Positions 1-9,186 of a stretch of 64,000 nt of DNA are shown piece by piece. The stretch lies in assembly GCA_016705335.1 (NCBI GenBank), contig JADIYN010000014.1, positions 136,771 to 200,770 of the forward strand, written 5' to 3'. The DNA is from Draconibacterium sp. Its GTDB lineage: Bacteria > Bacteroidota > Bacteroidia > Bacteroidales > Prolixibacteraceae. Made by a program: the position numbers and the translations under genes. Numbering within the stretch: position 1 is the first letter of the stretch; each line of letters begins with the position of its first letter. The notes beneath the pieces were generated by a model. It searched no databases and was not told the DNA's origin. It saw nothing but the letters and a program-made list of their open reading frames with translations.

Positions 1-145
1 TTGTTTTCGTCGGTTACTTCCAACGCGTATTCGCCTGAAGCCGAAATCACATATTTTCTTTGTGTTGCATTGTTTATTTTCGATCCGTTAAGCAACCACT
101 GATATGTATTGAATTCTTTTATTGAATACAATGAATCTTTATCAC
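1..145 (-). CDS. Continuation of the metalloprotease in a shifted frame, runs off the window
   Basis: On the minus strand, shortly before the stop of the protease frame, a second frame opens and reads DKDSLYSIKEFNTYQWLLNG and then an ISASGEYALEVTDEN stretch. This YQWxLNG...G.Y.L.V.D pattern is typical of Ig/PKD-like modules near the C-terminus of Bacteroidota secreted proteins. A single indel around positions 140-150 would join it to the protease. The rest lies outside the window. Confidence 0.55.
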
Positions 146-1546
146 ACTAAAAGTCGGCGGGGTTGAATTGTTTATTTTGATGGTTTCAAAATAATTACTT
201 TTATATGCAAGACTTTTGTTTACAATATATTCACCACACAAAACATTATTTTGTCCAACATCCCTTGTTTTGCCGTTTGATAGGCTAAAGTGCATCAAAT
301 CATTAATCTCGTTTACATGGCCAATTAAATGGGCATGACCAAGTTCGTGCAGCACGACCGAGGCAAAATCAATTTGCTGCTGACTGATATTGCTGTTGTC
401 GAAGCACCAGTTTTCGGCATTTGAAAAAACAATATCAACTTCTGAAAGTACATATTCATTTGGATCCGAAGATCCTGCCGATTCAAGGAAATAGGAAGCT
501 TGTCCCAAAGTTTCGCCGCCCGAATGCTCAATATTTAATGTATTCCCGATTTCCCAAGGAACAGAAGTTGCACAGATCCAGTTTTTTATTGAGGTTTCAA
601 TTATTTCTTTCGCTCCGCTGAATGAACTCACATTACCGTGAAGGTGAAAAGTATAACCACCCTTGTTATTTTTATTTGTTAAATAAACCGGTTTGTAATT
701 TTGTTGAATTACATTGTATTTAACGGTTAATTTTTCGCTGCTTTCTGCTTTTACACCATCAATTTCAACTATTATTTTACCTGTTGCAGCTTCTGGAGGA
801 ACTACCATTTGAATTTGAGTGTTACTCCATGAAAGAATTTTAAAATCAGAATTTGAAAAAATCTGGTACGGGTTATCTGCATTTGTAAACCAAACTAAAC
901 TTTCCTCCTGTAAATTTCCAAAACCTTCACCATTAATAGTTAAAGTTGTTCCCGTACCTGCAGTTACAGTTTTTGGCGTAAATCCAGTAATATTCTGTGT
1001 GCTTTTTGCTGATTTCAAAACAGGAGCAGATATATTATTTTTTATTTTTTTGCCCGAAATTCTTTCAATTTCGCTTAAAGTGTCATCTATAAATCCATTC
1101 AAATCAGCACTTTCAACTCTTTGATTTTCATCACCTAAAAAGATAAAACTGTATTCGGAATTATGTAATAAGTAGAAATTATCGGTATTGATGCTGATTT
1201 TATTCTGACCCGTTAATTTTTGCAACATAAATATTCCCTTGTCACCAATTTCTAATTTGGGTGAAGTGCTTACAATTTGTAAAATGTCATCAACTTTTCC
1301 ACCCTTCAATAAAAGTTTTGGATTTTTATCAGAATAACCAGCCAGAGGTGTGATTATTTTTAATTCAAATGCAGTGTAGATATTTCTGTGCTGCAAATCC
1401 CAAAATGAATGATTTCCAACTATTTCAGCCTCAACAACAATATCCGATTTCAAAAGGCAATCTTGAATTGAGGTCTTTTTATTATTTTGTGAAAAGCCAA
1501 AAACAACTTGTATTACAAGAATGGAGATTAGAAAGAATTCTCTCAT
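119..1546 (-). CDS. Secreted metzincin-like metalloprotease with IPT/TIG domain, C-terminus frameshifted
   Basis: The 475-residue frame starts with a signal peptide (about residues 1-19, hydrophobic core then FGFSQ). An IPT/TIG-like beta-sandwich lies around residues 190-275 (GFTPKTVTAGTGTTLTINGEGFG). The catalytic zinc motif HELGHAHLIGH (HExxHxxGxxH class) is near residue 402, followed by a Met-turn-like LMHF, as in matrixin-type metzincins. A secreted or surface peptidase is therefore likely; the substrate is unknown. The frame ends abruptly near 119, while the neighbouring frame on the same strand stays open to the window edge, so the real protein continues leftwards. Likely a type IX-secreted multidomain protein (inference). 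Confidence 0.8.
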   Translation of the reverse strand: MREFFLISILVIQVVFGFSQNNKKTSIQDCLLKSDIVVEAEIVGNHSFWDLQHRNIYTAFELKIITPLAGYSDKNPKLLLKGGKVDDILQIVSTSPKLEIGDKGIFMLQKLTGQNKISINTDNFYLLHNSEYSFIFLGDENQRVESADLNGFIDDTLSEIERISGKKIKNNISAPVLKSAKSTQNITGFTPKTVTAGTGTTLTINGEGFGNLQEESLVWFTNADNPYQIFSNSDFKILSWSNTQIQMVVPPEAATGKIIVEIDGVKAESSEKLTVKYNVIQQNYKPVYLTNKNNKGGYTFHLHGNVSSFSGAKEIIETSIKNWICATSVPWEIGNTLNIEHSGGETLGQASYFLESAGSSDPNEYVLSEVDIVFSNAENWCFDNSNISQQQIDFASVVLHELGHAHLIGHVNEINDLMHFSLSNGKTRDVGQNNVLCGEYIVNKSLAYKSNYFETIKINNSTPPTFSVIKIHCIQ

Positions 1547-1820
1547 TGAATTTAAATTAAGGTTTTAATAAATCAAAAGATTAAGCGTCAAGGGTTTAAA
1601 ATTATAAAAATAACCGGATTGTTTATTTTTAACATTGAATTTTTGAAATAAGTCATTGAAATTTTGATATAAACGAAAAATTGGGTTATGAACTCTCAAG
1701 AAAATGAAGGATTTTAATCAATCCAATACCTTTTTTACTGTTTTAAGGCGCTTAATTGAGTAGTGTGAAAAAAGGTATGGAAACAATCCAAAATGAAATT
1801 TTCTCACAAGAACTTACATA

Positions 1821-1871
1821 TGAACGCTATTTTTTTTAGCCGATTTACCTGAACACTATTTCCTTTAGTCC
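1821..1871 (+). repeat. Tandem 20-bp direct repeats upstream of the nikR-like gene (candidate operator)
   Basis: Two near-identical words occur 29 bp apart: TGAACGCTATTTTTTTTAGC at 1821-1840 and TGAACACTATTTCCTTTAGT starting at 1850. They lie directly upstream of the probable -7 element of the nikR-like gene. Repeats at about three helical turns in front of a regulator gene suggest an autoregulatory operator. The binding protein is inferred, not shown. Confidence 0.45.
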
Positions 1872-1880
1872 ATATTTTTA

Positions 1881-1888
1881 TATATTTG
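1881..1888 (+). promoter_or_regulatory. Bacteroidota -7 promoter element for the nikR-lar operon
   Basis: TATATTTG matches the Bacteroidota -7 consensus TAnnTTTG exactly and lies 31 bases upstream of the ATG at 1920. No good -33 TTG is visible at the usual distance, so activation may need another factor. The stretch from 1547 to 1820 contains no gene that I can recognise. Confidence 0.5.
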
Positions 1889-1919
1889 TTAATATTACTT
1901 TTTTTAAATAGGTGTTACT

Positions 1920-2322
1920 ATGGCAGTATCAAGAATTGGTGTTTCGTTGGAAAAAGAACTTTTAGACTCACTTGATGAATATGTAAAAGTGAATCATTTT
2001 TCCAATCGCTCGCAGGCTATTCGCCATTTGGTCAACAAGAATACTGTTGAGCAAAAATGGCAATGCAACAATTATGTGGCAGGTTCAGTTACATTAATTT
2101 ACGATCCGCACCGCCGCGAAATACAAAATCAAATATCTGACATACAGGTCGATTACCATCAGGAAATATTATCGACACAACGGGTTATACTTGAAAAGCC
2201 AAAGCACATGGAAGTGATTGCTATTAAAGGCGTTGCCAGCCGATTGACAGAATTGGCAGATAAATTAATAACAATAAAAGGGAATGCAAAATGGAAAACT
2301 AACCATGAGCAGGGCCGATTAA
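1920..2322 (+). CDS. nikR: NikR-family ribbon-helix-helix regulator lacking nickel ligands (frameshifted C-terminus)
   Basis: The N-terminal ribbon-helix-helix (RIGVSLEKELLDSLDEYV...NRSQAIRHLV) and an ACT-like C-domain (HMEVIAIKGVASRLTELADKL) give a clear NikR match. The uninterrupted frame runs to 2375 with an aberrant tail. A one-base shift after LITIKG (about 2280, in AAAAGGGA) gives MQNGKLTMSRAD and a stop at 2322, the normal NikR ending. Aligned without gaps to E. coli NikR, the four nickel ligands H76, H87, H89 and C95 are V, R, I and H here, so the canonical square-planar site is absent. First gene of the lar operon, so it probably controls it in response to Ni or a related ligand. Confidence 0.8.
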
Positions 2323-2386
2323 TTTTTTTATGGTATTGTTTCTTGTTTAAATTAATTATACCAGGTAAATACTAAAATGAAAAACA

Positions 2387-3218
2387 ATGAATGATTTAAG
2401 TCCATTACTTCAAAATAAACTTTCACTTTTAGAACAGTGGTTTTCAAAAAGAAAGGGTTCAATTGTGGCTTTTTCAGGTGGAATTGATTCAACGCTTGTG
2501 CTTTTTTTAGCCCGTAAATTTCAGGGAAAACAAAATGCAGTCGGGGTGATTTCAAATTCAGAAAGTTTAAAAAGCAAGGATTTTGAACTTGCCAAGGAAT
2601 TCTGTAAAACCTTCGATATCAATCTTGAAATAATAAAAACCATGGAACTGGTTGATGAACGTTATTATCAGAATCCGGTTAACAGATGCTATTTTTGTAA
2701 AGAACATCTTTTTCATGATCTGCAATCAATTAAAGAAAAATACCCCGATTTTGATGTTTTAAGTGGCACAAATTACGATGATTTGGGCGATTATCGTCCG
2801 GGTTTGCAAGCGGCTGCAAAATATATGGTTTTGTCGCCAATGGTCGATTGCAATTTATCGAAAGATGAATTACGACAAATTGCCAAGCATTTTGAACTTG
2901 CCCAACTGGGACAAACCGGCCAGTCCGTGTTTGAGTTCAAGAGTGCCATATAACCATCAGATTACAAGAGAAAAGCTAAAACAGATTGAAGATGCAGAGA
3001 GTATTTTGAATGAATTTGGTTTTAATGATGTTCGGGTTCGGCATTACGGAACTTATGGGCAAATTGAAGTCAAAAAGGATGAGTTGGAGAAACTTTTGCT
3101 TGTCGAGAATGAGGTATTAAATAAAATTAAAAAAGTTGGATTTATAGAGCTGCGAATCGATAAAGAAGGACTGGTTTCAGGAAAATTGAATAGAGTTTTA
3201 AACACAGAAAAGAAATAA
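2387..3218 (+). CDS. larE: LarE, ATP-dependent sacrificial sulfur transferase (frameshifted)
   Basis: LarE adenylates the carboxylates of pyridinium-3,5-biscarboxylate mononucleotide and donates sulfur from its own cysteine. The PP-loop SGGIDSTL is near residue 31, and NPVNRCYFCKEHLF and SGTNYDDLGDYRPG follow. The first frame ends at 2953 with a nonsense tail. The next frame carries the family motif WDKPASPCLSSRVPY with the sulfur-donor cysteine and runs to 3218. The break is near 2890-2903 (CATTTTGAACTTGCCC). One base indel restores a full-length LarE of about 276 residues. The gene lies between nikR and larC. Confidence 0.88.
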
Positions 3219-3226
3219 ATACTGAA

Positions 3227-4399
3227 ATGAGAATATTGTATTATGATTGTTTTGCCGGCATCAGTGGTGATATGAATCTTGGAGCGCTGATTGATCTGGG
3301 TGTTGATGCAGACTTTTTGATATCGGAACTTGAAAAACTAAATATCGATGGGTTTCATTTGGAAATAAAAAAGGATCAGCGGCGAGGGATAACTGGCACA
3401 AAAGCAGATGTGATAATTGAAAATCAGGAAAACGAAAAGCACCGTCATTTGAGGCATGTTGAGGAAATTGTCAACGGCAGTTCGCTTTCTGAACAGATAA
3501 AAATAAATGCACTTAAAATATTCGATTTGATTGCAGTTGCTGAAGCAAAAATTCACAATATTTCGAAAGAAAGAGTTCATTTTCATGAAGTTGGAGCACT
3601 TGATTCAATTGCTGATATTGTAGGTGCAGCAATTTGTCTTGATTATTTGAAAGTTGATAAAGTGATGTCATCTTCTATTCAGCTTGGTGGTGGAATGGTG
3701 AAATGTGCCCACGGAATTATGCCTGTGCCTGCGCCTGCAACTGCTGAAATTGTTATGAATGTCCCTGTAAAAACAGGACTTGTAGATCATGAAGCCACAA
3801 CACCGACTGGTGCTGCAATTTTGGTAGCAACTGTTAACGAGTTTACTGATAAAATGGATTTTCAGATTATAAAAACCGGTTATGGAATTGGCAACCGAGA
3901 CAGCGAGATACCCAATGTTTTGCGTGTTTATTTATGCGAAGATTCTTCAATATTAATGGATGTTAATGCGGAAGAGGCAGTTGTTCTGGAAAGCAATATT
4001 GATGATATGAACCCGGAACACTATGATTTTTTGTTGGAAAAATTATTTCAGATTGGTGCCAGCGATGCATGGATTAGTCCGGTTATTATGAAAAAATCAC
4101 GCCCCGGTGCAACACTTTCTGTTCTTTGTAAAGATGAGCTTGCTGACAAAATGGAAGAAGTTGTTTTTACCAACAGCACTTCAATTGGAATTAGGGAATA
4201 CAAAGTAAAAAAGAGTATGCTTAGACGCGAAGAATCAACAATTGAAACAATTTACGGCGAAGTTAGAGTAAAACAGAGTTTTTTTAATGGCAAAAAAGTT
4301 CGGTCAAAGCCTGAATATGATGACTGTAAAAGGTTAGCCGAAAAGCACCTGACAACAATTTCTGAAATCGAAAAAGCAGTCAATAAATTAACCGATTGA
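3227..4399 (+). CDS. larC: LarC, nickel insertion protein for the NPN cofactor
   Basis: The 390-residue frame begins MRILYYDCFAGISGDMNLGAL, the LarC/DUF111 signature, and includes HEVGALDSIADIVGAA and the VDHEATTPTGAAIL motif. LarC uses CTP to insert nickel into pyridinium-3,5-bisthiocarboxylate mononucleotide. Length is that of full LarC; in Lactobacillus plantarum the two parts are joined by ribosomal frameshifting, but here one frame covers both. It starts 9 bases after larE and its stop overlaps the larB region, so the genes are co-transcribed. Confidence 0.93.
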   Translation: MRILYYDCFAGISGDMNLGALIDLGVDADFLISELEKLNIDGFHLEIKKDQRRGITGTKADVIIENQENEKHRHLRHVEEIVNGSSLSEQIKINALKIFDLIAVAEAKIHNISKERVHFHEVGALDSIADIVGAAICLDYLKVDKVMSSSIQLGGGMVKCAHGIMPVPAPATAEIVMNVPVKTGLVDHEATTPTGAAILVATVNEFTDKMDFQIIKTGYGIGNRDSEIPNVLRVYLCEDSSILMDVNAEEAVVLESNIDDMNPEHYDFLLEKLFQIGASDAWISPVIMKKSRPGATLSVLCKDELADKMEEVVFTNSTSIGIREYKVKKSMLRREESTIETIYGEVRVKQSFFNGKKVRSKPEYDDCKRLAEKHLTTISEIEKAVNKLTD

Positions 4400-4401
4400 A
4401 C

Positions 4402-5139
4402 ATGAACCCGAAAGATATTCTTGAAAAATATAAAAATGGCGAAATTGATCTGACGGAAGCGCTTGAGCATTTTCCCGACAGAGGTATTGAAGAGATGGGT
4501 TTTGCCACAATTGATACTGATCGTCAGCGCAGAACCGGACTTCCGGAAGTAATTTACGCGTCGGGGAAAACAGTGGAACAGGTGAAAATGATAGCTGAAA
4601 GAATGCATCAAAATGGAATAAATGTTTTGGCAACAAGGGTAACTCAGGAAATGGCTGACGCTGTGAAAACTGTAATTCCTGATGCTGAGTACAATGAATT
4701 GGCAAAAACAGTTTCTTACAGAAGAACAGGTGAGATTGAAAGCAGGGGTTACATTGCAATTGTAGCTGCGGGAACCTCGGATATGCCGGTTGCTGAAGAA
4801 GCTGCTGTAACAGCCCGGTTTTTGGGTAACAGGGTAGAAACTATATATGATGTTGGAGTGGCCGGTATTCACAGGTTGTTTAACAAACTTGAAATCATAC
4901 GCAATGCGCGGGTTATTATTGTAGTTGCCGGAATGGAAGGTGCGTTAACCAGTGTTGTAGGCGGATTGGTTCATAAACCGGTAATAGGAGTGCCAACAAG
5001 TATTGGTTATGGCGCTAATTTTCAGGGATTGTCGGCTTTGCTTGCAATGTTAAACAGTTGTGCCAGTGGTGTTAGTGTAGTTAATATTGATAATGGTTTT
5101 GGTGCTGCGTGCCAGGCTTCATTAATCAATCAATTATAA
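4402..5139 (+). CDS. larB: LarB, nicotinate adenine dinucleotide carboxylase/hydrolase
   Basis: LarB carboxylates NaAD and hydrolyses the phosphoanhydride, the first step of NPN synthesis. The C-terminal half is PurE-like: VAAGTSDMPVAEEAA, VAGMEGALTSVVGGL and GVPTSIGYGANFQGLSALLAMLNSC are the family motifs. I prefer the ATG at 4402, three bases past the larC stop, over the upstream TTG at 4396 that overlaps it. Length (245 residues) is normal. The order larE-larC-larB is tightly packed. Confidence 0.93.
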   Translation: MNPKDILEKYKNGEIDLTEALEHFPDRGIEEMGFATIDTDRQRRTGLPEVIYASGKTVEQVKMIAERMHQNGINVLATRVTQEMADAVKTVIPDAEYNELAKTVSYRRTGEIESRGYIAIVAAGTSDMPVAEEAAVTARFLGNRVETIYDVGVAGIHRLFNKLEIIRNARVIIVVAGMEGALTSVVGGLVHKPVIGVPTSIGYGANFQGLSALLAMLNSCASGVSVVNIDNGFGAACQASLINQL

Positions 5140-5148
5140 ATTAAAGTT

Positions 5149-5847
5149 ATGAAGGAATTATATTTGCTTTATGCCTCAGCTGCTTCGCTCGGATTTGTGC
5201 ACACAATTCTGGGTCCCGATCATTATTTGCCATTTATTGTTTTAAGCAAAGCCCGAAAGTGGTCGAGTAATAAAACGATGTGGATTACTTTTATTTCGGG
5301 AATTGGGCATGTTGGAAGTTCAGTATTGATCGGTATAATTGGAATCGCACTGGGAATCAGTTTAAATAAATTGGAATATATAGAAGCTTTCCGTGGTGAA
5401 ATTGTAGGTTGGATGTTGTTTGCGTTTGGCATTGGTTACACAGTGTACGGACTTTATAAATACGTTAAAAATTCACATCATTTTCATTTACCGGATTTTA
5501 TGGTGCCAAAAAGAATTAGAGGTTTGCAGCACCTTCCAACTGAGGAAATTAAAGAAGACAATACAAAATTAACGCCCTGGCTCTTGTTTTTGATCTTCGT
5601 TTTTGGCCCCTGTGAAGTACTAATTCCATTGTTGATTTTTCCAGCCTACGAAAACAGCACATTCGGAATGTTAACAGTTGCCCTTATTTTTGGCATTGCC
5701 ACAATTTCTACCATGATGCTGACTGTGTTTATTGGACATAAAGGTGCGGCAATGGTGAAATTCAAAAAACATGAAAAATACCTCCATTTATTTGCGGGAG
5801 TTCTAATTCTTGTCAGCGCCAGTGGAATTTTGTTTTTGGGTTGGTAA
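5149..5847 (+). CDS. NicO/UreH-like integral membrane nickel permease
   Basis: A 232-residue membrane protein with about six hydrophobic segments. The N-terminal LGFVHTILGPDHYLPF contains the HxxxxDH-type motif of nickel/cobalt transporters of the NicO/RcnA/UreH superfamily, and a second half has a related FGPCEVLIPLL motif. A histidine-rich loop (NSHHFHLPDF) sits between the halves. It starts 9 bases after larB, so it most likely supplies nickel for NPN synthesis. The UreH-like TauE/SafE-related exporters are an alternative family assignment; direction of transport is inferred. Confidence 0.7.
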   Translation: MKELYLLYASAASLGFVHTILGPDHYLPFIVLSKARKWSSNKTMWITFISGIGHVGSSVLIGIIGIALGISLNKLEYIEAFRGEIVGWMLFAFGIGYTVYGLYKYVKNSHHFHLPDFMVPKRIRGLQHLPTEEIKEDNTKLTPWLLFLIFVFGPCEVLIPLLIFPAYENSTFGMLTVALIFGIATISTMMLTVFIGHKGAAMVKFKKHEKYLHLFAGVLILVSASGILFLGW

Positions 5848-5901
5848 GTAATTGAAATCCATCAATATATTTATGTTGAAAATATGGTATTTCATACAAT
5901 A

Positions 5902-5941
5902 AAATCCGACAGACAGTATCAAACTGCCTGTCGGATTTTTT
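5902..5941 (+). terminator. Intrinsic terminator of the lar operon
   Basis: AAATCCGACAGACAG pairs with CTGCCTGTCGGATTT around a short TATCAAA loop and runs into a T tract. It follows the last lar-operon gene by about 55 bases. It may also serve the convergent ccsBA gene. Confidence 0.85.
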
Positions 5942-5999
5942 GCACGAAATCCAATTTGTAATTTGAATTACAAACAGACTTTATTCAGTTTTTTCGATT

Positions 6000-8900
6000 T
6001 TATTTCCTCCTTAAAGCGTTGTCTTTTATATATGCCCAGATTACTAAAATAAAAACAATAACAACCGCAACATAAACACCGGTTGGAATTGGAGCCGGTT
6101 CGCCCTGAGCGTAAGAGTGCAATCCCGACAAATAATAATTCACACCAAAATAAGTCATTAGTACAGAACTGAATCCTACAAGTGCAGCCATGCTAACTGC
6201 ATAGTTTCCTTTAAAACCGGGTATTTTATGCATGTGGCTGATAAACGTGTAAACCAAAACTGTAACAAGTGCCCAGGTTTCCTTTGGATCCCAGCCCCAG
6301 TAACGTCCCCACGATTCGTTGGCCCAAACTCCGCCAAGAAACGAGCCCAGTGTCACCATTATCAAACCAATCAACAAGGCAATTTCGATGATATTTACCA
6401 ATTCCCTGATTGTAAAATTCACCCTTGCCAAATTATTTTTATTTCTTGAAATCATTAATATCAGGTTTATCATTCCCAGCAAAGCACCAACGCCCAGAAA
6501 ACCGTAACTTGAGGTTATTATGGCCACATGTACAATCAACCAATATGATTTTAATACCGGGACAAGGTTTGTAATTTCCGGGCTCATCCAGCTAAAACCG
6601 GCAACCATCAATGAAAGTCCTGCAAGAAGAGTAGTAGTTGAGAGCGTTATTTCAGAGCGGTTTGCAAAAATCAATCCGGCCAAACAGGTTGCCCAACTTA
6701 TGAATACCATCGATTCATAACCATTGCTCCATGGTGCATGATCCGAAATATACCACCGGATTCCAAGTCCGGTTGAATGAATTAAAAACAAAATGAAAAT
6801 TACTGCCAGCGATATTTTCTTCAATCCCGTAAGTTTAAATTTTGGGTTGAAAATGGTAGTTAAGTTCATTGCCAGTAAAACCAGCCCAAGCAGCATATAA
6901 ATCTTCGAAAGTTTTCCGAAAATATCCAGGTTATTATAAACAACTTCAAAATTAATTTTTGTTGGCGAAGGAATAATTTTAGAACCTTGTGTTTGCTGGT
7001 AGTTTTTCAATTGGTTTAATAGGGAAGTGGCTGTTGCCCAGTCGTTTCGTTGAACCGATGAAAAATAATTGCCAATTGTATTCCTTGCAAAAGTTTCGCC
7101 TTCTGAACCAAGTAAATTCGACTCTTTTAGTGAAATCCACTTGTGGTTATCATCGCCCGGAACTGGTAATATTGTAAGAAAATCTCCCTGAAAAACTTCC
7201 ATCATAATATTGGCACGCTCATCAACATTCATAACTTCTTTGTCATATTTGTTGCGTTCATTTGGTTTTTTCTCATAAGTAGCAGCAACCAGTTGATTGA
7301 GTTTGTATTGTCCATTTACCGGATTGAACAATGAATTGAAGGAAACAAAATTTCCGTTGGCATTTAAAAGTTTCTTTAAATCGGAATTGCCTACTTTAAT
7401 TATCGGAATATCTTTCCATTTCTCAGGATTTGCCTGCATATCAAGAAAAACTTCGGTTGACGACATTCCCTGCCAATTGTTTTTTCGGGCAACTTTCCGT
7501 AATATTTCAGAAGCTAAAGTGTTAACCGGCTCAACTCGGCCTTGTGCACTTTGAACCAGCATTTTGCCAAATTCCGAAACATGATCTTTGTTGTATTGCG
7601 TATTTTGTGCACTGGCATTTATTCCCAAAAACAATCCAAATACCAGAATAGCGAAGAATTTCTTTCTTTCTTCCCTGAGTTTTGCTGAAGTTTTAATCAA
7701 CGCTTTAATCCGGCTGTTTTTATTAAAAAATATCAGTATCATCCCTATTGCCATTAAAAGATATCCAATATAAGTAATCGAAGTTCCAAGAGAATCATGA
7801 TTTACTGATAAAATTGTCCCCTTTTCATCTCGATCATATGACGATTGAAAGAAACGGAACCCATTGTATTTCAAAATATTATTCATGTAAATTCTAAATG
7901 GTTTTTCAGTGTTTTGATCCTTGAGAACAACATCGCTGGCGTATGAAGAGGGACTGTTTGAACCCGGGTAACGTTCAAGTTGAAAATCATTTAGGTAGAT
8001 GGAAAAGGGAATTTCGATTAGTTTTGATCCGTATGTTATTGAAATATCAACTCCTTCAACATTGGTTGAATATTCTTCTCCCAATTCACCTTTTGCGCCA
8101 AAAACATTGATTTTTTTGATTGTATTTCCAACAGTAATCTCTGCCTGAATTGCATCTTTATTTGCCGCATCATTTTCTGGCTGTACATAGTTTAGTTTTG
8201 AAATTCCTTTTGTGAAGTATTGTTTTATGGCAAAACTTGTACTTCCTACAGAATAAGCTTTTTGAGTATTAATTTCAATATTCATTTGAGGTGCAATTAC
8301 CTGCGGTTCCTGTCCCATCATTTCCAAAACAGAAATTGAGTCGAAGGCAGATACAAGTAAAAGTCCATCTTTTAAACTGAAGTTAATATCCGAATTGTTT
8401 TCGGGGATTTCAAAACCAAAAGTAGTTTCACCTATTTTTTTTATTTCCCCAGGCTGTAGTAAAAAGTCAACTCTGTCGGAACCATTAAGAACAACAAGAA
8501 TTGAAACAACAGGGCTTCCATTGGGATCGGCTACCAAAACCTCTTCGGCAGATGGCATATAACCTGCATTTTCAATTGTAAACTGTTGTCCACCAATATT
8601 TATTTTTTCTGAAAACCTGTTTGCTGTGTACGGAGAAAACAGAACTTGCTTTTCAATTATTTCAGTTTGGTCGCCTTTTTTTGCTGTAATTTTTATAAAA
8701 GTTGGCTCCGAAATAATTGTATTCGATGATTCACCTTCGCGAATGTGCATGCTTCCCTCATAACCATAATATCTGGTTATTGCCGCACCAACAAAAATAA
8801 TTACAAACGAAAAATGCAAAAGCACTCCCGGGTATCTTTTTTTGGCAATTAACTTATTTGTAAAAATACTTCCGATAAGGTTTACGCAAATTATCAACAA

Positions 8901-9059
8901 TAAAATCTCGAACCATTTCGAATTATAAATAAGGATTTTTGCAGTAACTGTACCGTAATCGTTTTCAATAAAGGTTGCATAACCAATTGATATGGCAAAT
9001 ATTACAACTAATATTCCTGTGAAAAGCATGGAGAAAAAGAATGAAGCTATTTTTTTCAT
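6000..9059 (-). CDS. ccsBA: CcsBA fused cytochrome c assembly protein (system II haem lyase)
   Basis: System II protein that exports haem and attaches it to CxxCH apocytochromes at the outer face of the inner membrane. The N-terminal half is ResB/CcsB (residues about 1-460: N-terminal membrane helices, long periplasmic domain, helix before FFNKNSRIK). The second half is CcsA with a long periplasmic insert (about 490-690), then eight or so helices and the tryptophan-rich WWD motif WGRYWGWDPKETWAL near residue 920. Conserved histidines sit at WLIVHVAI, ISDHAPWS and SHMHKIPG. At 1019 residues it is the usual length of fused Bacteroidota CcsBA. It closes the cytochrome locus whose products need it. 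Confidence 0.93.
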   Translation of the reverse strand: MKKIASFFFSMLFTGILVVIFAISIGYATFIENDYGTVTAKILIYNSKWFEILLLIICVNLIGSIFTNKLIAKKRYPGVLLHFSFVIIFVGAAITRYYGYEGSMHIREGESSNTIISEPTFIKITAKKGDQTEIIEKQVLFSPYTANRFSEKINIGGQQFTIENAGYMPSAEEVLVADPNGSPVVSILVVLNGSDRVDFLLQPGEIKKIGETTFGFEIPENNSDINFSLKDGLLLVSAFDSISVLEMMGQEPQVIAPQMNIEINTQKAYSVGSTSFAIKQYFTKGISKLNYVQPENDAANKDAIQAEITVGNTIKKINVFGAKGELGEEYSTNVEGVDISITYGSKLIEIPFSIYLNDFQLERYPGSNSPSSYASDVVLKDQNTEKPFRIYMNNILKYNGFRFFQSSYDRDEKGTILSVNHDSLGTSITYIGYLLMAIGMILIFFNKNSRIKALIKTSAKLREERKKFFAILVFGLFLGINASAQNTQYNKDHVSEFGKMLVQSAQGRVEPVNTLASEILRKVARKNNWQGMSSTEVFLDMQANPEKWKDIPIIKVGNSDLKKLLNANGNFVSFNSLFNPVNGQYKLNQLVAATYEKKPNERNKYDKEVMNVDERANIMMEVFQGDFLTILPVPGDDNHKWISLKESNLLGSEGETFARNTIGNYFSSVQRNDWATATSLLNQLKNYQQTQGSKIIPSPTKINFEVVYNNLDIFGKLSKIYMLLGLVLLAMNLTTIFNPKFKLTGLKKISLAVIFILFLIHSTGLGIRWYISDHAPWSNGYESMVFISWATCLAGLIFANRSEITLSTTTLLAGLSLMVAGFSWMSPEITNLVPVLKSYWLIVHVAIITSSYGFLGVGALLGMINLILMISRNKNNLARVNFTIRELVNIIEIALLIGLIMVTLGSFLGGVWANESWGRYWGWDPKETWALVTVLVYTFISHMHKIPGFKGNYAVSMAALVGFSSVLMTYFGVNYYLSGLHSYAQGEPAPIPTGVYVAVVIVFILVIWAYIKDNALRRK

Positions 9060-9123
9060 TGGTACCTGTTTTGTTGTGTTTATTTTAGCAAAGAAAGCAA
9101 TTGAAAAGTAAAAATCAGTACAT

Positions 9124-9167
9124 AAAAAAACTCCTTTGTTTTAATTAAATAAAACAAAGGAATTTTC
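9124..9167 (-). terminator. Intrinsic terminator after the tetraheme cytochrome
   Basis: TCCTTTGTTTTA and TAAAACAAAGGA form a perfect 12-bp stem with a short ATTAAA loop; on the minus strand it is followed by a run of seven T. It separates the tetraheme cytochrome from ccsBA, so ccsBA may have its own promoter between 9060 and 9123. Confidence 0.75.
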
Positions 9168-9186
9168 ACAAAAAAAATTATTTGGA

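Noticed and set aside
2387..3218. Programmed ribosomal frameshift in larE
   Set aside because: No slippery heptamer plus structure is evident, larC (where such a shift is known in Lactobacillus) is intact, and similar indels occur in unrelated genes of this window.
6228..7773. Plus-strand open frames of 60-85 codons opposite ccsBA
   Set aside because: They are shadows of the ccsBA coding sequence, with no homology features or starts of their own.
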